Made by a program: the position numbers and the translations under genes. The notes below the pieces were generated by a model. The model was not told where the DNA came from. It saw nothing but the letters and a program-made list of their open reading frames with translations, and searched no databases. A stretch of DNA of 36,379 nucleotides, taken from an uncultured Bacteroidales bacterium. Its GTDB lineage: Bacteria > Bacteroidota > Bacteroidia > Bacteroidales > Bacteroidaceae. The stretch spans positions 1-36,379 of the forward strand of contig CADCIP010000033.1 of the NCBI GenBank assembly GCA_902801485.1, in the 5' to 3' direction. This document shows, in pieces, positions 17,293 to 24,267 of this stretch (its first letter is position 1; each line of letters begins with the position of its first letter).

Positions 17293-18453
17293 ATGAAAAA
17301 AATAATAGCAATCATTCTGCTGGCAGTCGTTTCTGCCGCAGCGTATAGCCAGGAACCCAACAAGCAGCTTCAGCAGTTGGTGGAATACCTGAAAAAGCTG
17401 GATATGGGCGTTATGGGCGTTCATTATGAACAAACCAACTATATGCCGTCTGGCGTTCAGCATAAATGGCATGTCGGTTTCTATGAGACTACGCAAAGAA
17501 TACTCGCTGATGAAAGCCTAAGCGAGGAAAAAAGAAAGCAGTATCAAGCCTATCATGACGAATTTATCGCCAAGAGATGGAGGAACGTCGAGCTTGCAGT
17601 AGATTCCGTTCGGCTTGCTTTCGCTCGTCTGAGTAAGGAATCCTCATCGAGTTATCTCTTTGAGAATCATAGGGATAGTACTGACACCATAAAATACGCA
17701 CTGGCTTTTACTGGTTCTGATGGCAAGGTCCCCCGCTTTTTAGAGAATAAAAAATATAACCAAGCACAATTTTATGGTGCTCGCGAGGCTGCGAGTTTTA
17801 GATATGACAGGTTTTTCGATAGCAAACGTCAGTGTTTCGTTAAGAAGGGGAGTTTTGAACACGTCTATGTAACAGATACGGGCCTATCTTGGGAAAAGGA
17901 CATGAAAAGTTTTGACACTAAGGCTTTTCAGGCGCTTATCCAACCCGTAATAAAACGCTTGTTAGCCCTGAAAGGAGCAAAGGCCCTTCCTATTTACTGG
18001 CAACATGATGTAGGTTATGATGACGACATTAAAGAGGATGGACTAATTTCCAAGACAGTTACCCATGGAGGCAGTGTAGAGGGCCAAGGAATTACAACGG
18101 GAACCGCCTACTTCATCCCCGACGAGTACAGAACAGAAGCGGAGGCGCTGTACAAGCAACTCGACTCCCTTGCCCTAGCCTATGTCAACCAGCATCCTGA
18201 GCAGCCGTACCATTACAGCCGTTCCGGCAGCTTCTGGCAGCGCGCATTCTTACAGATAGTGAGCGGTGACGGACGTGACGGTGACGATGATTATAGCCTG
18301 CATAGTTATTATGACAAGGACGGCTACTATATCCTTTCCCTTACCACCAAGGGTGATTTGTGGGTTCCCCGCGATTGGCCGAAGCTGAAAAGCTGGATCA
18401 ACGGCGAGAAGGTTTACCTGAAAGGTATGAAGCCGAAAGATAAAAAGAAATAA
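17293..18453 (+). CDS. Secreted protein of unrecognised family, module 2
   Basis: 386 residues, signal peptide MKKIIAIILLAVVSAAAYSQ, starting one base after the anti-sigma stop codon. It is a paralogue of the module 1 protein at 14223-15299 (shared blocks: TDTIKYALAF, FDTKAFQALIQPV, LKGAKALPIYWQHD, TAYFIPDEYRTEAEALYKQL, YVNQHPEQPY, LKSWINGEKVYLKG). It carries an extra 35-40 residues near the N-terminus (TQRILADESLSEEKRKQY region). No catalytic motif is recognised. Conserved aromatic and charged residues and the exported location would fit a cell-envelope role, but the function is unknown. Confidence 0.85.
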   Translation: MKKIIAIILLAVVSAAAYSQEPNKQLQQLVEYLKKLDMGVMGVHYEQTNYMPSGVQHKWHVGFYETTQRILADESLSEEKRKQYQAYHDEFIAKRWRNVELAVDSVRLAFARLSKESSSSYLFENHRDSTDTIKYALAFTGSDGKVPRFLENKKYNQAQFYGAREAASFRYDRFFDSKRQCFVKKGSFEHVYVTDTGLSWEKDMKSFDTKAFQALIQPVIKRLLALKGAKALPIYWQHDVGYDDDIKEDGLISKTVTHGGSVEGQGITTGTAYFIPDEYRTEAEALYKQLDSLALAYVNQHPEQPYHYSRSGSFWQRAFLQIVSGDGRDGDDDYSLHSYYDKDGYYILSLTTKGDLWVPRDWPKLKSWINGEKVYLKGMKPKDKKK

Positions 18454-18482
18454 TTGTTTTAGGTTAATATTAAAGTGCATAA

Positions 18483-18513
18483 AACTCCCGCGTAGCGCAA
18501 CGTGGGAGTTTTT
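18483..18513. terminator. Bidirectional terminator between module 2 and GH43
   Basis: AACTCCCGCG (18483-18492) pairs with CGTGGGAGTT (18501-18510), with Ts on the plus side and, on the minus strand, TTTT after the stem. It serves convergent genes ending at 18453 and 18518. Confidence 0.85.
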
Positions 18514-18517
18514 GCTA

Positions 18518-20845
18518 TTACTTTAGTTTGCTGAATTTGGCATTCTTCTCGATTGTCCAGCCCTCGCGTTTCGAGAGCAGGCAATCCTTGCCTTTGAACA
18601 TCAGAGCCGACTGCTTATCGCCCTTCAGTTGCCAGTTGAGCCAGTTCAGGGCAACGACAGAAAATTCACCGCCATGAGGCTGACGGTAGGTGCCGCCGTG
18701 TCCTACGGGGAAGTTGGCAACGCAGGCAGGAACATGACTGATAAGGTGGAAGTCGTCCATGCCATTCTCGTAGGCGATATCTTCCTTGCCTCCCAGAATA
18801 TAGATAATGGGCGTATGAATATCCTTCAACTTGGACTTATCGGGCATAGGCATACCACCCACTGCTTGGTTACGGTTGCTGTTCTTAAAAAGACCGCTGT
18901 TACAAATCATAAGGGACGTAATACGAGGGTCGGCACAGTTATAGAGCGATTGCAGACCCCCACATGACATGCCAGCCACACAGATATTCTTAACATCTAC
19001 CTTATTATAATAGGGAGAGGCAGGGTCGGCATTCTGGGCAATGGCCCAGTCGATGGACTGAATCTGCTGCTCGGTAGTTGACATAGGTCCCTGGTAAGGT
19101 TTCTCTTCCATAGGAATGTAACCTGTGGCCAAGACAAGGTAGCCATGAGAGGCTATCTCGTTGAGGAACTTGAAGTGCTCCCAGGGTGAGTTGGTGCAGG
19201 CTCCGTTGCCCCAGACAAGAACAGGAAGAGGGTTCTTCTCGTTGAAGGCCGAAAGGTCCTGGGGCACAAAGACGGTGTGAGCTTCGAGGCTTGCCTCTTC
19301 CTTCATGATGGCCTTGTAATTGCCTGTGCCGCCATCCTCTACAACGAGTGATTTCTGCGTCCCCTCTATCTGCCACCAGTCGAAATTGAAGAGTTTCGGG
19401 CCTTTGCGTCCGGTGAAGACGAGGTAGAGATCGTGACATTTACCATTTGACCATTTACCATTTACCATTTGAGCATTCGCCATCTGACCATTTACCATTT
19501 GAGCATTCGCCATTTGGCCATTTACCATTTGGTTCTCTATGTCGGCCGAGAGTGTTTGCCATTTCTCCCAACCACCGGTGCCGGGTACTTCCAGTCGAGC
19601 CAGCAACGCTCCTTTCAGGCTGTCGATGCGTACCTCTATCTGTCCGCCGCGCAGACCGCTGGCTACTCGGGCAGAGAATTGCTTGGGGGTATTGCCGTCG
19701 AACTTCACGTTCTGCAGTTTGATATAGTCGCCATTGTGGATATCAGACACATAAACGCCGATTTCGTCGTTCTGCTCGGTCTTGACACCGCGACTGAAAG
19801 CCATCGTCTCGGCCTGCACCTTCTGATAGGGAGAAAAAGTGGCGATTGGCTTCACACCCTCGTCGGTTGGCATAATGGTGGGGAAACTGCCGTCCGGGTT
19901 ATACTGGAACTCCTCCACAGCTACGCTTCGGCCAAAGCCGCCGCCCCTGGGGAGCTTACCCGTGTGGTAGAAGAAATAAGAGTGACCCTTAAAGTCGGCC
20001 ACGCCGCAATGGTTGGTGAACGACTTGGTATCGCACAGGGGCATAATCTCTCCGGCATAGGTCCAGGGGCCCGTAGGATGAGGAGCCGTGCTGTAGCTGA
20101 TATGTTCGGGTACACCGCCTGCAGCATAGAGCAACTGATAGGCCTTGGAACTTGGGACCTTGAACTTGGAACTGTCAACCTTGCGAATCCAGGGGCCTTC
20201 CACATAAGAATCCTTATATTTCTTTCCCTTCTCGCGCTTGCTCATGATAGGGCCACCGAAGGCTTCTTCCGTCATATCCAAACGTCCCAACTCGCCACTA
20301 TAGGAAATCATGTCGCGGTTCAGCTTCAGATAATAACATTGCGGATTGCCCCACATCAGCCAGGCCTGCCCGTCGTCGTCTATCAGGACGGTTGGGTCGA
20401 TATGGTCCCACGAACCGTTTTCGAAGAGGGGTTTTCCGATGGCATCCTTGAAAGGACCGGTTGGCGAGTCGCTTACAGCCACGCCGATGGCCATACCGTT
20501 GGAAATCTTGCTATGGGCACAGATATACCAATAGAACTTTCCGTCGCGTTCTACTGTCTGTGCTGCCCAGGCACGGTCATCGGCCCACGAGAAACTCTCC
20601 AGAGCCAGGGGAGAGCCGTGGTCGGTCCAGTTTACCATATCCACAGTAGAATAGACACGCCACTCCTGCATCCAGAAGAAATCGGCTCCGTCCTCGTCGT
20701 GGCCGGTATAGACATACATGCGACCGTTATGAACCATAGGTGCAGGGTCGCTGGTAAACCAAGTTTGTACAAAGGGGTTCTGTGCTTTGGCAGTCAAAGC
20801 CATGAGCAGTACCAAGACTGCGGGAATCATTGTTTTTTTCATCAT
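18518..20845 (-). CDS. GH43 glycosidase - CBM6 - esterase fusion, secreted
   Basis: 775 residues, signal peptide to about residue 21 (LTAKAQ). Domain 1 (about 25-335) is a GH43 five-bladed propeller with the expected acid triad: Asp33 in SDPAPMV, Asp150 in DHIDPTVLIDDDG, Glu216 in SYVEGPW, typical of beta-xylosidase/alpha-L-arabinofuranosidase. Domain 2 (about 340-495) is a CBM6-like module (QAETMAFS, GDYIKLQNV, HDLYLVFTG, FNFDWWQ). Domain 3 (about 500-745) is an alpha/beta hydrolase with Ser627 in GMSCGG, Asp689 in GGKEDI, His716 in GHGG, resembling feruloyl/acetyl-xylan-esterase-like enzymes. A debranching enzyme for arabinoxylan-type polymers is plausible. Two heptamer-type insertions are present: SSKFKVPSSK in GH43 and QMVNGQMANA repeats in CBM6. 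Confidence 0.9.
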   Translation of the reverse strand: MMKKTMIPAVLVLLMALTAKAQNPFVQTWFTSDPAPMVHNGRMYVYTGHDEDGADFFWMQEWRVYSTVDMVNWTDHGSPLALESFSWADDRAWAAQTVERDGKFYWYICAHSKISNGMAIGVAVSDSPTGPFKDAIGKPLFENGSWDHIDPTVLIDDDGQAWLMWGNPQCYYLKLNRDMISYSGELGRLDMTEEAFGGPIMSKREKGKKYKDSYVEGPWIRKVDSSKFKVPSSKAYQLLYAAGGVPEHISYSTAPHPTGPWTYAGEIMPLCDTKSFTNHCGVADFKGHSYFFYHTGKLPRGGGFGRSVAVEEFQYNPDGSFPTIMPTDEGVKPIATFSPYQKVQAETMAFSRGVKTEQNDEIGVYVSDIHNGDYIKLQNVKFDGNTPKQFSARVASGLRGGQIEVRIDSLKGALLARLEVPGTGGWEKWQTLSADIENQMVNGQMANAQMVNGQMANAQMVNGKWSNGKCHDLYLVFTGRKGPKLFNFDWWQIEGTQKSLVVEDGGTGNYKAIMKEEASLEAHTVFVPQDLSAFNEKNPLPVLVWGNGACTNSPWEHFKFLNEIASHGYLVLATGYIPMEEKPYQGPMSTTEQQIQSIDWAIAQNADPASPYYNKVDVKNICVAGMSCGGLQSLYNCADPRITSLMICNSGLFKNSNRNQAVGGMPMPDKSKLKDIHTPIIYILGGKEDIAYENGMDDFHLISHVPACVANFPVGHGGTYRQPHGGEFSVVALNWLNWQLKGDKQSALMFKGKDCLLSKREGWTIEKNAKFSKLK
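19438..19532 (-). repeat. CCATTTA/CCATTTG array inside the CBM6 domain
   Basis: Runs of CCATTTA/CCATTTG heptamers include a 30-nt higher-order unit (GAGCATTCGCCAT then TGACCATTTACCATTT, with two variant bases) present twice. It encodes QMVNGQMANA repeated, at residues about 439-467, in a loop before HDLYLVF. It adds roughly 28 residues to the module. Confidence 0.88.
20144..20178 (-). repeat. Heptamer array (CTTGGAA)x5 inside the GH43 domain
   Basis: CTTGGAA, CTTGGGA, CCTTGAA, CTTGGAA and CTGTCAA total 35 nt. On the coding strand they write DSSKFKVPSSK between the Glu216 motif and the next propeller strand (YQLLYAAGG). Confidence 0.88.
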
Positions 20846-20872
20846 GTGTATTTTTGTCTTTTTTAGACAGGA

Positions 20873-21391
20873 TTATTCGAGGGGTTTCAGGGGCGGAAGA
20901 GGTTCTATCTTCCATTCGGGCGTATAGTCGTGCTCCAGATTGACGGTACCGAACTGTATGCCGGGAATCTTTATGGGACCGGCCTTCAGGGGAATGATGG
21001 TCTCTTCGTACTCGGTAATCTCCACCTCGGCAAAGCCCAGGCGGACGATGCCCAGGATACGGGCTGCAGCAATGCTGAGGTCGATACAGTACTTGCCGCC
21101 AAAGGGCCCCCTGTCTGTTACGCGGACAATAACCTCGCGTCCGTTATTGATGTTCTTTACTCTGAGGCGAGTGCCAAAGGGAAACGTGCGATGAGCGCAT
21201 GTCAGGCTGTCGCGGTGGAAGCGTTCGCCGTTGGCAGTAAACCGTCCGTGAGCATTGTACCACGAAGCTTTTCCGGTGAGGACTTTCGGTGATTTCTCCG
21301 GTATGGAATCGGACGATAACGTTAACGATAACGTTAACGGGAACGATAACGTCAACGATAACGATAACGGTAAAAACAGACTGCATTTCAT
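20873..21391 (-). CDS. rlpA: RlpA-like double-psi beta-barrel protein, probable septal peptidoglycan enzyme
   Basis: 172 residues from ATG 21391; an upstream TTG (21445) in the same frame is less likely. After a signal sequence the double-psi beta-barrel domain covers about residues 38-130: GKASWYNAHGRFTANGE, AHRTFPFGTRLRV, VRVTDRGPF and IDLSIAAARILG. RlpA proteins bind or cleave denuded glycan strands at the septum; the Glu, His and Asp of NGE, AHRTF and VTDRGPF match the conserved positions. No SPOR domain is present. Unusually, residues 8-26 (PLSLSLTLSFPLTLSLTLS), the hydrophobic core of the signal peptide, are encoded entirely by a hexamer array. No lipobox is seen, unlike classical RlpA. 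The GH43 gene follows after 27 nt on the same strand. Confidence 0.85.
   Translation of the reverse strand: MKCSLFLPLSLSLTLSFPLTLSLTLSSDSIPEKSPKVLTGKASWYNAHGRFTANGERFHRDSLTCAHRTFPFGTRLRVKNINNGREVIVRVTDRGPFGGKYCIDLSIAAARILGIVRLGFAEVEITEYEETIIPLKAGPIKIPGIQFGTVNLEHDYTPEWKIEPLPPLKPLE
21315..21368 (-). repeat. Hexamer array (GATAAC/GTTAAC)x9 coding a signal peptide core
   Basis: Nine units: GATAAC, GTTAAC, GATAAC, GTTAAC, GGGAAC, GATAAC, GTCAAC, GATAAC, GATAAC. On the minus strand they read TTATCG/TTAACG codon pairs, giving Leu-Ser and Leu-Thr repeats. The same hexamers lie upstream of GH95 (6176-6205). Confidence 0.92.
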
Positions 21392-21502
21392 AGGCCCAAT
21401 GTCTTTTACGGAGTGCAAGTTCGTTTTTTTTCCTTTAAAAGCCAAATAATTTGACGTTTTTTTCGTTGAACATTGTTACTTTTAGTTGACGAGTTGTTAG
21501 AA

Positions 21503-21537
21503 TTATTAATTGTTAATTGTTCATTATTAATTGTTAC
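21503..21537. repeat. Intergenic heptamer array (TTGTTAA-type)x5
   Basis: TTATTAA, TTGTTAA, TTGTTCA, TTATTAA and TTGTTAC, exactly 35 nt, lie just upstream of the promoter of the SGNH/MBOAT operon. Being non-coding and AT-rich they may act as an upstream promoter element (inference). Confidence 0.85.
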
Positions 21538-21545
21538 TCTTGAAT

Positions 21546-21576
21546 TTTGGTTTTCGGATATTATTTCGTAATTTTG
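21546..21576 (+). promoter_or_regulatory. Bacteroidota-type promoter for the SGNH/MBOAT operon
   Basis: TTTG (21546-21549), 19 nt, then TAATTTTG (21569-21576), matching -33 TTTG and -7 TANNTTTG. The start codon is at 21602. Confidence 0.75.
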
Positions 21577-21601
21577 CGCCGTTTTGTTAGGATAGAATGG
21601 T

Positions 21602-23032
21602 ATGAAACCCCGTTATATAGTGCTTTTTATCATCTGTGTGCTGGCAGGTTTGTCCCTGCTGTGCCTTTTCTTCCCCCAGGGAGGCATCCGCGTGGGCAAT
21701 ACGACACTTCGTTTCCCTGCCCTGACGGAGGCGTTGGCGGTACCGGAGGAGCCGGCAGACACAGATACGGTGGCCGTACTCTCGCCCGAGGAGATTATGG
21801 AGCAACGACTGGCTGCACTTAAGACGGAGAAGATGGAGGAGTTTAATGTGTACTGTCAGAAAGATCCTGCCCGTCTGTACCTTCCGGATGACGACGAGAC
21901 ATATCTGGATGCTTTCTTCGAGAAGATGCAGAATGCAGGGAACAGACATATGCGCATTATGCATTATGGCGACTCGCAGATTGAGTGCGACAGAATCTCG
22001 GGCATCCTCCGACAGGAATTCCAGGAGGAGTTCGGCGGCTGTGGCGTGGGACTTGTCCCTGCCCTCCAGACGGTCCCCACCTATACCACCGGTCAGACCA
22101 TTTCGGGGGAACCGGAGCAGTTTATGGCTTTCGGCCCTGCCGACCTGCGCGGAAGCGATAACTTCTACGGTCCTATGGCCAAGCGGACAGAAGTGTGGGG
22201 TTCCACTATCACCCTTTCGGCAAGAGGCGGCAAGGACTATTCGCATTCCTGTTCGTTTAATAAGGTTACCATACTTACCAAAGATGCTGCCGACCTGAAC
22301 CTGACGGTCAAGGGAGACACTATCGAACTGGACACAGCCAATGTGGACGAGATGTACTTCTATACGGCCAACTTGGAAAGAGGAGCTTCCTCGGCTACCA
22401 TCAAGGTAAACGGCCATGCTTCTATTCTGGGTATTCAGTTGGACGGATCGAGAGGCGTCAATGTGGACAATCTGCCTATGCGAGGCTGCTCGGGACCTGA
22501 GTTACTGAACATCAGCAGGGCATCTATGAGTCCTTTCTTTGCCAGGGAAAATGTAGGCCTCATCCTACTGCAATACGGTGGAAACAGCGTTCCCTACCTG
22601 AGTAAAGCCAAACTGCCGGCTCACAAGGACCGCATGAAGAATATGATAAGCATGTTCCGACGGATGGTGCCTGATGCAAAGATTGTCTTTATCGGCCCAT
22701 CGGATATGGCCAATGTGGACAGTACAGGCACCATAACGACCTACTCTGTGTTACCGGAGGTGGTAAAGACGCTCAGGGAGGCAGCCAACGAATCGGGTGC
22801 CGCTTTCTGGAATATGTACGATGTAATGGGCGGAAAAGGAAGTATGACAAAGTGGGTCAACTCGGGTCTGGCAGGTTCCGACTATGTTCACTTTACGCCT
22901 GCAGGAGCCAAGAAGATGGCTCACATGCTATACGAGACCCTGCAGTTCTACTATAAGTTTTACAGATTCCGTTCCGGGCAGGATAAGGTGGAACTGCCGG
23001 AGGAGGATTCCCTGAAAGTTGATTCGATATGA
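21602..23032 (+). CDS. SGNH/GDSL-type membrane-anchored esterase/acyltransferase partner
   Basis: 476 residues with an N-terminal membrane anchor (about 5-24). SGNH features: HYGDSQIE (Ser125, block I), LLQYGGNSV (Asn328, block III), SDYVHFTPAG (Asp427, His430, block V). An inserted beta-rich domain (about 170-290, possibly carbohydrate-binding) separates blocks I and III. The end DVMGGKGSMTKWVNSGL, then DYVHF, is closely matched in the next protein (QVMGGLGSSSKWVRAGL, then DHVHF), so the two are related. It overlaps the next gene by 4 nt and is in an operon with an AlgI-like MBOAT protein. By analogy with AlgI/AlgJ or PatA/PatB systems, it probably moves or removes acyl groups on an extracytoplasmic glycan; the substrate is unknown. 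Confidence 0.85.
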   Translation: MKPRYIVLFIICVLAGLSLLCLFFPQGGIRVGNTTLRFPALTEALAVPEEPADTDTVAVLSPEEIMEQRLAALKTEKMEEFNVYCQKDPARLYLPDDDETYLDAFFEKMQNAGNRHMRIMHYGDSQIECDRISGILRQEFQEEFGGCGVGLVPALQTVPTYTTGQTISGEPEQFMAFGPADLRGSDNFYGPMAKRTEVWGSTITLSARGGKDYSHSCSFNKVTILTKDAADLNLTVKGDTIELDTANVDEMYFYTANLERGASSATIKVNGHASILGIQLDGSRGVNVDNLPMRGCSGPELLNISRASMSPFFARENVGLILLQYGGNSVPYLSKAKLPAHKDRMKNMISMFRRMVPDAKIVFIGPSDMANVDSTGTITTYSVLPEVVKTLREAANESGAAFWNMYDVMGGKGSMTKWVNSGLAGSDYVHFTPAGAKKMAHMLYETLQFYYKFYRFRSGQDKVELPEEDSLKVDSI

Positions 23033-24264
23033 CAAGGAGCCTAAGTGTAATCATACTGTTGCTGGTCTCTTCGTGGACTTGCCTGGCACAACGTCTGGAG
23101 CGTGTGGAGATAACCGACTCTGCCAACGTGAACTTCGAAGCCAGCCGTTTGCAGTTCCCTGCCGGACACCATAAGTTCGAAGCCCTGTACCGTAAGATGG
23201 AGCATCTGCGCAAGGGAGGCGAAGGTGTAGTAAACATCCTGCATGTGGGAGGCAGTCATGTGCAAGCCGGTGTGATGAGTCACAGGCTGAGGTGTAACTT
23301 TTCGCAGACGATGCCGGAAAGACCGCAAAGCAGAGGGCTGATGTTCCCGTTCAGGGCTATCAGAACCAATGCACCAAAGGATTATGAATTCTCGGCTTCG
23401 GGCAGTTGGAAAAGGGCTCGCTGCCTGGACAGGATGCCTTCTTATCCTTTGGGCCTGAGCGGAGCTGTAGCCGAGGCTTGTTCGGAAGACTGCTCGCTGA
23501 CCCTGAGTGTGGACGAATCCTTCGCCTTTCAGCGCCTGCGAGTAATTGGCGAACCGATAGGTGGCGAATGCCGTCCGCTTATCATAACAACAGAAGCTGA
23601 CACATTGCGTTTAGAACATGAGGGCAGCGACTTTCTGTTTATTTTCCCCCAACCGACCAACGAGTGTACCATCATCTTCGAAGGCTTGGAGCACGACAGC
23701 ATCAGTTTTGCCTTACGCGGCGTATGGCCCGAGAACAATATGGTAGGAATCACCTACACAGGAAGCGGAATAAACGGCGCATCCGTACCATCGTGGCTGC
23801 GTTGTGAGCTTTTTACCGAAGAACTGGACAGGTTGTGCCCGCCCGACTTGGTTATCTTTGGCATAGGCATCAACGATGCCAACACCTCGACAGCCAAATT
23901 CAATGTTGAGACTTTCAAGGAAAACTATCGGCAGCTCATAAACAGCATCCTGAGTGTGAACCCCAATACGACTTTTCTGTTTATCACCAACAACGACTGC
24001 TGGCTGCGTGTAGGCAGACGCCGGCGTGTGTTCAACGCCAACGGCCCCGTTGTGGAGAAGGCAATGACGGAGTTGGCCCGTGAGTTCGACGGAGCCGTAT
24101 TCGACCAGTTTCAGGTGATGGGCGGACTGGGAAGTAGCAGCAAATGGGTAAGGGCAGGTCTGATGAACAGAGACCATGTTCACTTCCTTGAAGCAGGATA
24201 CCAGTTGATGGCCGATCTGATATTTAATGCCTTTGTGCAGGATTATAACGACTACATAAAATAG
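23029..24264 (+). CDS. Second SGNH/GDSL-type secreted protein
   Basis: 411 residues with a cleavable signal peptide (MTRSLSVIILLLVSSWTCLAQ). Block I is HVGGSHVQAG (Ser76; GDS replaced by GGS with a following His). TGSGINGASV (Gly250) and FGIGINDAN (Asn282) are blocks II and III, and RDHVHFLEAG holds Asp382 and His385. A beta-rich insert (about 150-235) lies between blocks I and II, as in its upstream relative. The start overlaps the upstream stop (ATGA); the MBOAT gene starts 4 nt downstream. A pair of exported SGNH proteins with one MBOAT protein indicates a dedicated O-acylation unit (inference). Confidence 0.85.
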   Translation: MTRSLSVIILLLVSSWTCLAQRLERVEITDSANVNFEASRLQFPAGHHKFEALYRKMEHLRKGGEGVVNILHVGGSHVQAGVMSHRLRCNFSQTMPERPQSRGLMFPFRAIRTNAPKDYEFSASGSWKRARCLDRMPSYPLGLSGAVAEACSEDCSLTLSVDESFAFQRLRVIGEPIGGECRPLIITTEADTLRLEHEGSDFLFIFPQPTNECTIIFEGLEHDSISFALRGVWPENNMVGITYTGSGINGASVPSWLRCELFTEELDRLCPPDLVIFGIGINDANTSTAKFNVETFKENYRQLINSILSVNPNTTFLFITNNDCWLRVGRRRRVFNANGPVVEKAMTELAREFDGAVFDQFQVMGGLGSSSKWVRAGLMNRDHVHFLEAGYQLMADLIFNAFVQDYNDYIK

Positions 24265-24267
24265 AAT

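Noticed and set aside
19438-19532. Possible CRISPR-like array with a 30-nt unit
   Set aside because: Only two copies of the 30-nt unit, no spacers, and it lies in frame within the CBM6 module.
19469-20866. Long plus-strand open frame of 465 codons
   Set aside because: It is fully antisense to the GH43-CBM6-esterase gene, whose catalytic motifs and signal peptide are clear; the plus-strand translation resembles no family.
21391-21445. TTG start at 21445 for the RlpA-like protein
   Set aside because: The ATG at 21391 directly precedes the hydrophobic core and gives a normal signal peptide layout.
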